From positions 868,001 through 932,000 of the forward strand of contig CAWCYZ010000001.1 in assembly GCA_963799925.1 (NCBI GenBank): a DNA stretch of 64,000 nt, written 5' to 3'. The notes under the pieces were generated by a model. That model ran no database searches and was not told where the DNA came from. It was given only the letters and a program-made list of their open reading frames with translations. A program made the position numbers and the translations under genes. The stretch is from DATBQN01 sp963799925. Lineage in GTDB: Bacteria; Acidobacteriota; Thermoanaerobaculia; Multivoradales; UBA5704. Shown piece after piece: positions 17,112-24,924 of the stretch (positions within the stretch are counted from its first letter, which is position 1; each line of letters begins with the position of its first letter).

Positions 17112-18285
17112 GAGGGTGTAGACAAAATCATGCGACTGCCGCGAGCCGGCGCAGAAGAATACCTGCCTGTGCCAGCCAGACCCAAGATTCGGCAATCTTT
17201 GGGGAGCGATCGTGGTGCATGAGCAAGCGGCGACAACGTTCGTTCCAAGCGTGAGTGCGCTCGACCACCCAGCGCTTGGGCAACACGACGAAGCCGCCTG
17301 CGGCGGGCCACAGTGGCATCTGCGGGTCGCTCCATTCGCCGACAGCATTGGGTCGGCGAACGATCTCAACCGCGACGGGCAGATCACGTTCGATGCGCAC
17401 AGCGCACTGGCCTGCATAGGCAGAATCGGCGAACACTTTCTCAAGGGTCTGGTACTTCTGACAGGCGTTGGCCACGACCGCTGGCGCAGCGTCGCGATCT
17501 TGCACACTGGCGGCCGTGATGGTGACGGCCAGCAGCAGTCCCAGCGTATCGACCACCAGGTGGCGCTTGCGTCCCTTGACCTTCTTACCCGCGTCGAAGC
17601 CCGACCCACCGCCCTGCGCGGAGATGCGAAAGGTTCATTGCCAAACGAAAATCGCTGTGGTGGGCGGAGCGTTGCGCTCGATACGCTGGCGCCACTGCTC
17701 GCGCAGAAGCTGCTGCAACTGCTCGAACTTGCCTTGCAAAGCCCAGCGGCTGAAGGCCTTGTGCACCGTCAGCCAGGGCGGGAAGGACTTAGGCAGCATC
17801 CTCCATGCGCAGCCCGTGCGCAACACATAGCAGCAAGCATCGACCATCGCTCGACGCTCGTACTTTGCCGGCCGGCCGCGGCGGCCTGCGGGCAATCGAA
17901 CAAATCCGCCGCCAGAGCCCACTCGGCATCGGTCAGGCAACTGGAGTACTTGTCGCTCTCGCCCACACGGCGATGGAGGTCGCTGTATCCATAACGGGCT
18001 GCGGCCTTGGCAGGCTCGGGGCGCTCATGACGCGTGACAACCCGCTGCAGCCCGGCACGCAGCAAGGCTCGGCGCAGTGTCAGCGTGCACACCTTCAGCC
18101 CAGTTCTCCGCCCAAACTCGACACACAACTCGGTCATCGTCGCGCTTCGCATCTCCTGCGTAATGCCGCGCAATACACCGAGATGCTCATCCTGAATCGA
18201 CGCCGGCCTTCCTGCCTTGCCCATGCACTCGCTCCTTGGGTACAGGCGGAGGAGACCACATTTGTTTTATTTTGTCGACACCCTC
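17112..18285. mobile_element. IS5-family-like insertion sequence, inactive
   Basis: 1174 bp. The terminal inverted repeats read GAGGGTGTAGACAAAAT at the left and GAGGGTGTCGACAAAAT on the complementary right end (one mismatch in 17). A 3-bp duplication TGA flanks it (17109-17111 and 18286-18288). The transposase on the minus strand resembles the IS427/IS1031 side of the IS5 family. The left insertion point is exactly the spoU stop codon; the right edge touches a MITE-like repeat. Confidence 0.88.
17128..18224 (-). pseudogene. Transposase of the IS5-like element, disrupted
   Basis: Three parts follow each other. From 18224, MGKAGRPASIQDEHLGVLRG is an HTH segment leading into SDKYSSCLTDAEWALAADLF. 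After a frame change near 17890, GRRGRPAKYERRAMVDACCY and VLRTGCAWRMLPKSFPPW give the DUF4096-type N-terminal domain. A stop at about 17634 follows IFVWQ, exactly where the first catalytic Asp of the DDE triad is expected. The same frame then resumes with SAQGGGSGFDAGKKVKGRKR and ends with VLPKRWVVERTHAWNERCRR, holding the last catalytic Glu. One frameshift plus loss of the first Asp and a stop make it inactive unless these are sequencing errors. Confidence 0.85.
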
Positions 18286-18286
18286 T

Positions 18287-18529
18287 GAGAGCGTGTGAAT
18301 CTTTGTCGGAAGAGGCCCAGAGTCATCAGGTAGCTGTGCGAAACCCTCGTATTGTCATCCTGAGCGAAGCGAAGGACCTGAGCGGCGGGAACGTCCAAGT
18401 CTCGGGAATCCGTTGGACTTCGAGGCTGCCCCCGCCCAGGTCCTTCGCTTCGCTCAGGATGACAATGGAAGGTATGAGCGCATCGCAGTGGAGTACGCTT
18501 CTGTTGGTTCCCGAAAAATTCACAGACTC
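18287..18529 (+). repeat. MITE-like element, copy 1
   Basis: About 243 bp. The ends are imperfect inverted repeats: GAGAGCGTGTGAATCTTTG at the left, and GAGTCTGTGAATTTTTC read from the right end. Inside are perfect 30-bp inverted arms (18351-18380 and 18437-18466, ATTGTCATCCTGAGCGAAGC...) around a 56-bp core. A second copy with inverted flanks lies at 20673-20914. No coding capacity. Confidence 0.85.
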
Positions 18530-18596
18530 TGAGGCGATACTCACGCCAAGGGGCCTTCCGGCGGTCGTGGTCTAATGCTGCCCGCGGACCGCCGGC

Positions 18597-20180
18597 ATGA
18601 CCCTCGCCCGACCTCAAGAGATCAGCTTTTTCGCGCGCGGGCGGCGGCTTGCGGGGCTGGTCGCGATGCTCGGCGCCGCCGCCTGCCGGCAGCATGCCGC
18701 CCCGCCGGCGCCGGCCGCGCCGCTCCCCGCCGGCAACATCCTCCTGATCACCGTCGACACGCTGCGGGCGGACCACCTCTCCTCGTATGGCTATGGGAGA
18801 CAGACGTCGCCGGAGATCGACCGCCTGGCCGCCCAGGGCGTCCGCTTCGACCAGGCCTCGTCGCAGTGGCCGAAGACGACGCCCTCCTTCGCCTCGATGT
18901 TCACCGCCAGCTACTCGAAGGACAACCGCATCGTGCGCAAGGTGGGCATCCCGCTCCCCTGCCGCTACGAGACCGTCGCCGAGGCGCTGAAGCGCCAGGG
19001 GTACGGGACCTACGCCGTGGTCTCGAACGGCGCCGTGGGGAGCGACTTCTACTTCGACCAGGGCTTCGACACCTTCGTCCAGACCTGGAAGCTGCCGCAC
19101 GGCGGCAGCGCAGCAGATAATGCCGGCGCCGACCCCAACCGCGCCGAGGCGGTGACCCGCCTGGCGGCCGGCGTCGCCGACCGCATCGACCGCCGGAAGC
19201 CCTTCTTCCTCTGGGTCCACTACATCGACCCGCACTGGCCCTACAGCCCGCCGCCGCCCTACCGCGACCGCTTCCAGGGCGACCGCTTCTTCGACCGCTC
19301 GGTGAGGATCCCGGTCAGCCAGGGCAAGGCGCGGCAGGAGATGATGGGGATCGGCGAGGGGCAGGTGGTCGACGGCCATGACGACCTCGCCTTCTACGTC
19401 GCCCGCTACGACGCCGAGATCGCCTACACCGACGCCCAGATCGGCAAGCTGCTGGCGGCGCTCCGCGCCAAGGGGCTGATGGGCAAGACGCTCACCGTCC
19501 TCACCGCCGACCACGGCGAATCGCTCGGCGAGCACCACTATTTCTTCGACCACGGCCGCTTCGCCTTCCAGACCTGCCTGCGGGTGCCCCTCGTCGTCTC
19601 CTACCCAGGGGTCCTCCAACCCGGCGTCGACCGCGACCCGGTCGAGCTCCTCGACCTCGCCCCGACCCTCCTCGAGACCGCGGGGGCGAAGCTCCCCGGC
19701 GGGCGCTGGAAGCAGGGGCGCTCGCTCGGCCGGCGCCTGCGCGGCGAGGCCGCGGCGGGCGGCACGGTCTCGCCGCCAGCTGGGGATACCGCCGCCGCGA
19801 GCGACCGGGACGGCCCGGTGCCGCCCCATGCCGGCCTCGCCTTCTCCGAGGCCGGCTACGAGCTCGACGACCACTGGATGAAGATCGTCCGCGACCGCCG
19901 CTTCAAGCTGATCTACGCCCAGATGCTCCCCGACCAGCGCTGGACCGGGGGCGACGGCGTGCGCTTCGTCCTCTTCGACCTCGCGCGCGATCCGGGCGAG
20001 ACCCGGAACGTGGCCGCCGAGCACCCGCAGGACGCCGAGCGCCTGAAGCGCGCCCTCTGGCAATGGGACCGCGCCCCGCGCTTCGACGTGGCGACCCAGC
20101 CGCCCACCGCCGCCTGCCAGGGCGAGCGGCGGATGGACACCGAGACCGCCAAGCTGCTGCACAGCCTGGGATACATTTAG
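18597..20180 (+). CDS. Sulfatase-fold lipoprotein (alkaline phosphatase superfamily)
   Basis: 527 aa. It has an N-terminal hydrophobic segment with a lipobox-like LGAAAC near residue 27, so a cell-envelope lipoprotein is likely. The sulfatase/phosphatase fold is clear: NILLITVDTLRADHLSSYGY (metal Asp residues), WVHYIDPHWPYSPP, TVLTADHGESLGEHHYFFDH and DHWMKIVRDRRFKLIY. The C/S-x-P-x-R motif needed for formylglycine is not present; the corresponding place reads KTTPSFASMFTAS, so a Thr may be the nucleophile as in phosphoglycerol transferases. The true reaction (sulfate, phosphate or phosphonate ester) is open. rpiB follows after 34 nt, and both genes lie between the two MITE-like copies. Confidence 0.9.
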   Translation: MTLARPQEISFFARGRRLAGLVAMLGAAACRQHAAPPAPAAPLPAGNILLITVDTLRADHLSSYGYGRQTSPEIDRLAAQGVRFDQASSQWPKTTPSFASMFTASYSKDNRIVRKVGIPLPCRYETVAEALKRQGYGTYAVVSNGAVGSDFYFDQGFDTFVQTWKLPHGGSAADNAGADPNRAEAVTRLAAGVADRIDRRKPFFLWVHYIDPHWPYSPPPPYRDRFQGDRFFDRSVRIPVSQGKARQEMMGIGEGQVVDGHDDLAFYVARYDAEIAYTDAQIGKLLAALRAKGLMGKTLTVLTADHGESLGEHHYFFDHGRFAFQTCLRVPLVVSYPGVLQPGVDRDPVELLDLAPTLLETAGAKLPGGRWKQGRSLGRRLRGEAAAGGTVSPPAGDTAAASDRDGPVPPHAGLAFSEAGYELDDHWMKIVRDRRFKLIYAQMLPDQRWTGGDGVRFVLFDLARDPGETRNVAAEHPQDAERLKRALWQWDRAPRFDVATQPPTAACQGERRMDTETAKLLHSLGYI

Positions 20181-20214
20181 GGCTCGTCCACCGACCGAGC
20201 CCCAAGGAGACGCC

Positions 20215-20661
20215 ATGAAGATCGGCATCGGCTCCGACCACGCCGGCTTCCGCTACAAGGAAGCGATCAAGCGGTTCCTCGCCGCCGCGGGCCACGAGGT
20301 GCGCGACTTCGGCACCGACTCCGAGGAGACGGTCGACTACCCGCTCTTCATCCACCCGGTGGCGGCGGCGGTGGCGGCCGGCGAGGTCGAGCGCGGCGTC
20401 GTCCTCGGCGGCTCGGGCAACGGCGAGGCGATGGTCGCCAACCGCGTGCGCGGCGTGCGCTGCGCCCTCTGCTGGAACGAGGAGTCGGCGCGCCTCGGCC
20501 GGCAGCACAACGACGCCAATGTGATCTCGCTGGGGCAGCGCATGATGTCCGAGGAGACCGCCCTCGCCCTGGTGCGCATCTGGCTCGACACCCCCTTCGA
20601 GGGGGGCCGCCACGTCCGCCGCATCGAGGAGATCGACGAGGTGTCCGACGGGGCCCGATGA
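20215..20661 (+). CDS. rpiB: Ribose-5-phosphate isomerase B
   Basis: 148 aa, normal length. It interconverts ribose-5-P and ribulose-5-P. It starts MKIGIGSDHAGFRYKEAIKR with AAGGAG 7 nt upstream. The active loop is VVLGGSGNGEAMVANRVRG: the Glu (GSGNGE), not the Cys of the E. coli-type enzymes, is the likely base, as in the mycobacterial RpiB subgroup. The phosphate- and ring-opening residues are in GRQHNDANVISLGQRM. It ends 12 nt before a MITE-like copy. Confidence 0.95.
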   Translation: MKIGIGSDHAGFRYKEAIKRFLAAAGHEVRDFGTDSEETVDYPLFIHPVAAAVAAGEVERGVVLGGSGNGEAMVANRVRGVRCALCWNEESARLGRQHNDANVISLGQRMMSEETALALVRIWLDTPFEGGRHVRRIEEIDEVSDGAR

Positions 20662-20672
20662 GGCGATCCTGC

Positions 20673-20914
20673 GAGTCTGTGAGTTTTCGGAGACAACAGC
20701 AGCGTACTCCACTGCCGATGCGCTCATATCTTCCATTGTCATCCTGAGCGAAGCGAAGGACCTGGGAGGCGGGAACGTCCAAGTCTCGGAATCCGTTGGA
20801 CTTCGAGGCTGCCCCCGCCCAGGTCCTTCGCTTCGCTCAGGATGACAATCCAGAGGGTTTCGCACAGCTACCTGATGACTCTGGGCGCCTTCCGACAAAG
20901 ATTCACACGCTCTC
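20673..20914 (-). repeat. MITE-like element, copy 2 (inverted)
   Basis: About 242 bp. Its flanks are the reverse complement of those of copy 1, with about 85-90% identity by eye. Perfect 30-bp arms are at 20735-20764 and 20820-20849. The 55-bp core between the arms, however, lies in the same + orientation as in copy 1, so relative to the flanks it has been flipped. Confidence 0.85.
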
Positions 20915-20977
20915 ATCAGGATGACAGTGCATGAAGAGCTCGCGCCACCACGGGGAACGTCGACTCTGCGGTCTTCC

Positions 20978-21919
20978 ATGAGCGCGGCCTACGACGCGCT
21001 GCGCTCCGCCCCCCGCCTCGATCGCTCCCGCCTGCGCCAGCGCGAGCCGCTCGCCCCCTACACCACCTTTCGCATCGGCGGCCCGGCCGACCTCTTCTAT
21101 CCCGCCGCGAGCGCCGACGACCTGGCGCACGCCGTCGCCGCCGCCCGCGGCGCCGGGATCCCCTGGTTCCTCCTCGGGCTCGGCGCCAACATCCTGGTCG
21201 GCGACCGCGGCTTCCGCGGCCTGGTGATCCACAACCGCGCGCGGCGGATCGCCTTCCCCCCGGCACGGCGTCGTCGCCGAGAGCGGCGCCGTCGTCCACC
21301 CCGACCTGATCGAGGCGGCGATCGCCCGCGGCCTCTCCGGCCTCGAGCACTTCGCCGGCATCCCCTCGACGGTCGGCGGCGCCCTCTGGCAGAACCTCCA
21401 CTTCCTCTCCCCCGCCCCGGCCCGCGAGCGGACCATGTTCGTCGCCGAGGTGACCGAGGGGGCGGAGATCCTGACCGAGGAGGGCGAGCGCCGGAGCGTC
21501 GACGCCGACTACCTCGAGCTCGGCTACGACACCTCGGTCCTCCACCACCGCCGCGACGTCGTCCTCACCGCCACCTTCCGGCTGGCGCCGGCGGACCCCG
21601 AGCGGATGCGGCGGGTGGTGCGCGAGAACCTCGGCTGGCGCGCGAGCGCCATCCGCCGCTCGCGACCGAGCCCTCGGCGGGCTCCATCTTCCAGAAGATC
21701 GAGGGGATCGGCGCCGGCCGGCTGATCGACCAGTGCGGCCTGAAGGGCGCCGCGGTGGGCGGCGCCGTCGTCTCACCGCGCCACGCCAACATCGTCGTCA
21801 ACCGCGGCGGCGCCACCGCGGCCGACGTGCGGGCGCTGATCGCCAAAATCCAGGACGAGGTCGAGCGGCAGACCGGCTACCGCCTGCAGCCGGAGATCTC
21901 CTTCGTCGGCGAGCTCTGA
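20978..21919 (+). CDS. murB: UDP-N-acetylenolpyruvoylglucosamine reductase (two frame slips)
   Basis: MurB reduces UDP-GlcNAc-enolpyruvate to UDP-MurNAc in peptidoglycan synthesis. N-terminal FAD domain: PYTTFRIGGPADLFYPA and LLGLGANILVGDRGFRG. After a slip at the CCCCCC run near 21262 the frame continues with VVAESGAVVHPDLIEAAIAR, GLEHFAGIPSTVGGALWQNL and the block up to WRASAIRR. A second slip near 21662 restores the first frame: TEPSAGSIFQKIEG, GLKGAAVGGAVVSPRHANI and the C-terminal helix. With both slips corrected the protein is complete at about 313 aa. An earlier in-frame ATG at 20921 lies at the edge of the MITE-like copy and is less likely. The last 17 nt take part in a 39-bp direct repeat. 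Confidence 0.9.
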   Translation: MSAAYDALRSAPRLDRSRLRQREPLAPYTTFRIGGPADLFYPAASADDLAHAVAAARGAGIPWFLLGLGANILVGDRGFRGLVIHNRARRIAFPPARRRRRERRRRPPRPDRGGDRPRPLRPRALRRHPLDGRRRPLAEPPLPLPRPGPRADHVRRRGDRGGGDPDRGGRAPERRRRLPRARLRHLGPPPPPRRRPHRHLPAGAGGPRADAAGGAREPRLARERHPPLATEPSAGSIFQKIEGIGAGRLIDQCGLKGAAVGGAVVSPRHANIVVNRGGATAADVRALIAKIQDEVERQTGYRLQPEISFVGEL

Positions 21920-21941
21920 TCGCACGGCCGCCGGCGCCCTC
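21903..21941 (+). repeat. 39-bp direct repeat, left copy (end of murB)
   Basis: Covers the last codons and stop of murB plus 22 nt. It matches 23367-23405 at 36 of 39 positions. The two copies bracket the alpha/beta hydrolase gene. Confidence 0.85.
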
Positions 21942-21948
21942 TCAGCCC

Positions 21949-23361
21949 ATGCGCACCCTTCGGCTCGCCCTCGTGCTGCTGTTCGGAGCTGTCCTGCCGA
22001 TGGATGCGCAGCGCAGGGGAATCCCCCTCGCCCCGTGTCAGGTCGCCGGTATGGCCGCGAAATGCGGCCGCTACGAGGTCTTCGAGGACCGCACCGCGAA
22101 GGCGGGACGCCGGCTGGCGCTCCATCTGGTCGTGCTGCCGGCGCGAGCGCCCAAACCGAAGCCGGATGCCATCGTCTACCTCGCCGGCGGACCGGGCGCC
22201 GCCGCGACCTCCGAGGCGCCGCTCTTCGCCGCCGGCCTGTCGCCGCTCCTCGCCGAGCGCGACGTCCTCCTCGTCGATCTGCGGGGGACCGGCGAGTCGA
22301 ATCCGCTGGGCTGCGACCTCGGGCTCGGTCTGCTCACCCGGCCCATCTCCGCGGCGGCCGTCGCCGCCTGCCGCCGGCAGCTCGAGCGAAGAGCCGATCT
22401 CCGCCTCTACACCACCGGCATCGCCATGGACGACCTCGACGAGGTGCGCGCGGCGCTCGGCTACCCGGCGATCGACCTCCTCGCCCACTCGTACGGCACC
22501 TTCGCCGCCCAGATCTACCTGCGGCGCCATGGCGAGCGCGTGCGCGCCGCGGTCCTCGAGGGCATCGTGCCGCCCGAGCCCGACGCCTTCCTCTCCTATG
22601 CCGAGGACGCCGAGCGCGCGCTCGCTGCGGTGCTCGCCGCCTGCGCCGCCCAGCCGGCCTGCCATGCGGCCTTCCCCCGCCCGCGCGACGAGCTGACCGC
22701 GGTCCTGCGGCGCCTGGAGCGGCCGGTCACGGTCCTGGTGAAGAGGGACGAAGGCGAGCCGCCCGCCACGGTCGAGCTGACCCGCGACCTCTTCGCCGCC
22801 ACCCTCCGCGTGCGCCTCTACTCGGCCCGCGCGGCGGCGCGCATCCCGCGGGCGATCCACCGGGCTTTCCTCGGCGACTACTCGGACATGGCGCACGCCG
22901 CCTGGGTCATCGGCCGCGCTTCCAGCGCCGGTCTGAGCGAGGGGCTCATGCTCGCGGTCGACTGCGCCGAGGGCCTCCGCTCGATCACGCCGGCGGCGGT
23001 CGTGCGCCGCTCTCGGGGCACCTTCCTCGGTCCCCAGCCGCTCCTGCGGCGTCTCGCCGCCTGCCGCGCCTGGCCGCGCGGCGAGCCGCCCGCGGACCTC
23101 GCGGAGCCGGCGGCCTCGCACGCTCCGACCCTGCTGATCTCCGGCGAGATCGACCCGGTGACGCCGCCCTCCGGCGCCGAGCGGGTCCGGCGCCGCCTAC
23201 CCGGCAGCCTGCATCTCGTGGTGCGCGGCCAGAGTCACTCGATCGAAGAGCCCTGTACGACCGGGATCGTCGCCGCCTTCCTCGCCGCCGGCGAGCTCCG
23301 CGGCCTCCAAACCTCCTGCCTCGCAGAGCTGCCGCCCCTCGCGCTCGAGCTCGGGCGGTGA
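21949..23361 (+). CDS. Secreted alpha/beta-hydrolase (tripeptidyl aminopeptidase/proline iminopeptidase type)
   Basis: 470 aa from the ATG at 21949. A signal peptide occupies about residues 1-21 (LRLALVLLFGAVLPMDAQ). The hydrolase core has the oxyanion region YLAGGPGAAAT, DVLLVDLRGTGESN, the nucleophile elbow LLAHSYGTFAAQIYLRRHG (AHSYG), the acid in LISGEIDPVTPPSGAERV and the base in RGQSHSIEEPC. The layout, with a long helical cap and a C-terminal TAP-like domain, fits exported peptidases that remove N-terminal residues; substrate unproven. Six to eight cysteines suggest disulfides. It is inserted between two copies of the murB 3' end, so it may have arrived by transposition or recombination. 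Confidence 0.88.
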   Translation: MRTLRLALVLLFGAVLPMDAQRRGIPLAPCQVAGMAAKCGRYEVFEDRTAKAGRRLALHLVVLPARAPKPKPDAIVYLAGGPGAAATSEAPLFAAGLSPLLAERDVLLVDLRGTGESNPLGCDLGLGLLTRPISAAAVAACRRQLERRADLRLYTTGIAMDDLDEVRAALGYPAIDLLAHSYGTFAAQIYLRRHGERVRAAVLEGIVPPEPDAFLSYAEDAERALAAVLAACAAQPACHAAFPRPRDELTAVLRRLERPVTVLVKRDEGEPPATVELTRDLFAATLRVRLYSARAAARIPRAIHRAFLGDYSDMAHAAWVIGRASSAGLSEGLMLAVDCAEGLRSITPAAVVRRSRGTFLGPQPLLRRLAACRAWPRGEPPADLAEPAASHAPTLLISGEIDPVTPPSGAERVRRRLPGSLHLVVRGQSHSIEEPCTTGIVAAFLAAGELRGLQTSCLAELPPLALELGR

Positions 23362-23366
23362 GGGAC

Positions 23367-23405
23367 TCGTCGGCGAGCTCTGACGGCACGGCCACCGGCG
23401 CCCTC
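23367..23405 (+). repeat. 39-bp direct repeat, right copy
   Basis: Repeats the murB terminus (TCGTCGGCGAGCTCTGA...) immediately after the hydrolase stop codon, with three mismatches to 21903-21941. A C-rich stretch (CCCCCCCCC) follows. Confidence 0.85.
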
Positions 23406-23475
23406 CTTTGGCCCCCCCCCTTCCCCCCCCATGCTGGTGCGTTCCGCTGCCGGATGGTGCCCTGATAGACGCTGC

Positions 23476-24025
23476 TCAGCCCTTCACGAACGTCCCGCGC
23501 TCGACGTCTTTCCTCACTCCGGGGAAGGCGAGCGCGCGGCCGTGGGCGACGCAGTAGACGCCGGGCGGCAGCACGCCGGCGGCGAAGATCGCCTCGGTCA
23601 GGTTCTGCAGGGCGTCCGAGCTCTTCATCTCGAAGGGTCGCATGGCGCCGGTCAAGACGATCGGCACACGGGGGTGGGGGATCTCAGCCAGCAGCCGCTC
23701 GCCGGTCTTCGCCAGAGTGTCGGTGCCGTGGAGGACGACGACGCCGCGGCAGTCCTCCTCGCCGCCGGCCCCGGCCGCCGGCGGCGAGGAGCCAGTTCCG
23801 GCTAGCGCGCTCCGGACCGCCTCGACGATCCTGCCCGCGGTCGTCGTCGGTCATCTCCAGGCTGTCCTTGCTCATCAGCTCGTGGACCGTCACCGCGGTC
23901 GCCTCGAGACGCAGCTCGGAGAGCATGCGATGGACGAGCGAGCGGCGGTTGGCGAGCTCGCCCGTCTGTTCGTCGTAGGTCTTCTCGATGGTGCCGCCGG
24001 TGGTGACGAGGGCGATCTTGCGCAT
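23476..24025 (-). CDS. Short single-domain asparaginase (frame slip near 23836)
   Basis: About 183 aa after correcting one slip. It begins MRKIALVTTGGTIEKTYDEQ, with the first catalytic Thr in TTGGTIE. After the slip (DDDRGQDR becomes DDDRxGRIVEAVRSALAG) the second signature VVLHGTDTLAKTGERLL appears, then VPIVLTGAMRPFEMKSSDAL and VYCVAHGRALAFPGVRKD. It corresponds to the N-terminal domain only of type I/II asparaginases; compact proteins of this kind occur in several phyla. The predicted reaction is asparagine or a related amide to acid plus ammonia. It is followed upstream on the same strand by the carboxymuconolactone decarboxylase-like gene (15-nt gap), so the pair is probably one operon. 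Confidence 0.85.
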
Positions 24026-24040
24026 GGGGATCGCGGCGGC

Positions 24041-24412
24041 TCAGGGCTGCGGTGGAGCGGCGTCCTGGCGCTCGGCGCGGAGCTGGTCCAGGGTGTCGAA
24101 GCCGTGGCGGAGATGCGGGATGACGATCGAGCCGCCGACCACCAGGGCGACGTTCATGGCGTCCTGGATCTCCGCGTCGGCGAGGCCCGCGTCGACGCAC
24201 TGGATGAGGTGGTAGTCGATGCAGTCGTTGCAGCGCAGCACCATCGAGGCGACGAGCCCGAGGAGCTCCTTGGTGCGGGAGTCGAGCGCGCCCTCGCGGT
24301 AGGCCGCGGAGTCGAGGTTGAAGAAGCGTTTGATCCCCAGGTGCTCGGAGCCCAGGATGCGCTCGTTCATCCGCTCGCGGTAGGCGCGGAACTCTTCCAG
24401 GTCTCTCGTCAT
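24041..24412 (-). CDS. Carboxymuconolactone decarboxylase family protein
   Basis: 123 aa from the ATG at 24412 with GGAG 8 nt upstream; the longer open frame has only tandem-repeat sequence before that. The family core is LGIKRFFNLDSAAYREGALD, SRTKELLGLVASMVLRCNDC and IDYHLIQCVDAGLADAEIQD, with the redox CxxC (CNDC) and the following His. These hexameric proteins act as AhpD-like thiol-dependent peroxidases or true decarboxylases; the partner is unknown here. It precedes the asparaginase gene by 15 nt. Its upstream region is unusual: 12-bp tandem repeats, a terminator and a 15-codon ORF. Confidence 0.9.
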   Translation of the reverse strand: MTRDLEEFRAYRERMNERILGSEHLGIKRFFNLDSAAYREGALDSRTKELLGLVASMVLRCNDCIDYHLIQCVDAGLADAEIQDAMNVALVVGGSIVIPHLRHGFDTLDQLRAERQDAAPPQP

Positions 24413-24428
24413 CGTTTCGTCTCCTTCG

Positions 24429-24478
24429 AGGTCTCCAGTTAGGTCTCCAGCTAGGTCTCTAGCTAGGTCTCTAGCTAG
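24429..24478. repeat. 12-bp tandem repeat before the CMD-family gene
   Basis: AGGTCTCCAGTT, AGGTCTCCAGCT, AGGTCTCTAGCT, AGGTCTCTAGCT: four units between the terminator hairpin and the ribosome binding site of the gene starting at 24412. The units include CTAG palindromes. Confidence 0.85.
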
Positions 24479-24482
24479 ACAA

Positions 24483-24511
24483 AAGGCCCCGGTCCGTGGG
24501 ACCGGGGCCTT
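24483..24511 (-). terminator. Strong intrinsic terminator upstream of the CMD-family gene
   Basis: Perfect 13-bp arms (AAGGCCCCGGTCC / GGACCGGGGCCTT) with a 3-nt loop. On the minus strand the hairpin is followed by TTTTG, so it ends transcription arriving from 24.5-24.7 kb on that strand, ahead of the CMD-family gene. It could be an attenuator or the end of a short transcript. Confidence 0.8.
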
Positions 24512-24598
24512 CAGAGGTCTGGTTAGGCGGCGTTGGGTTCCCCCGGATCGCGGGGTCACCCTCCGATCAGCGCCACAGACGCCGTTCGAGAGGTTGCC

Positions 24599-24646
24599 CT
24601 ACCGGGCCGCCACCTCCGCCGGACCGTTGCGTTTACCAATCTTCAC
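24599..24646 (-). CDS. Possible 15-codon ORF in a short transcript
   Basis: GTG start at 24646, stop TAG at 24599; the product would read VKIGKRNGPAEVAAR. It is preceded by an optimal AGGAGG 7 nt upstream (24654-24659) and followed about 90 nt later by the terminator at 24483. The intervening RNA can fold locally (GATCG...CGATC around 24546-24568). It could be a leader peptide, a small-protein gene or a structured regulatory RNA; no known riboswitch consensus was recognised. There is no independent evidence of translation. Confidence 0.35.
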   Translation of the reverse strand: MKIGKRNGPAEVAAR

Positions 24647-24824
24647 TGGACCACCTCCTCTCTGGGCGTGTCCATCATCGGCAGGTCCCAACCCGCCCGG
24701 CTCCGTGGGCCGCCCACGCCTCTTGAGAGCCGCCGCTGCGCTCGCGAGATCGAGCGCGCGGACCCGAAGTGACACGAGCCGTATGGTGGCGGAAGCGAAG
24801 CGGGATGTCAACCGCCGCGTGCCG

Positions 24825-24924
24825 GTACTGGCTCAGTTTGGTCCGCTGCGGGCGACCGCCCTCGGGACCACCCGCCCGAACCCCCTTACAGGCGGCCGTC
24901 CTCGGGACCAAACGGAGCCACTAC
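24825..24924. repeat. ~95-bp palindromic element, copy b
   Basis: Shares GGTCCGCTGCGGGCGACCGC and CAGGCGGCCGTCCTCGGGAC with the copies at 15588 and 55311. Its right end contains the CTA that is the reverse complement of the hyuA stop codon (24921-24923). Confidence 0.85.

Noticed and set aside
20921..20977. Earlier murB start at the ATG at 20921
   Set aside because: The added 19 residues are unlike MurB N-termini and come from the edge of the MITE-like copy.
23684..24025. Reading the asparaginase as a real 113-aa truncated protein
   Set aside because: The second signature HGTDTL and the C-terminal half follow at once in another frame, so an indel is the simpler explanation.
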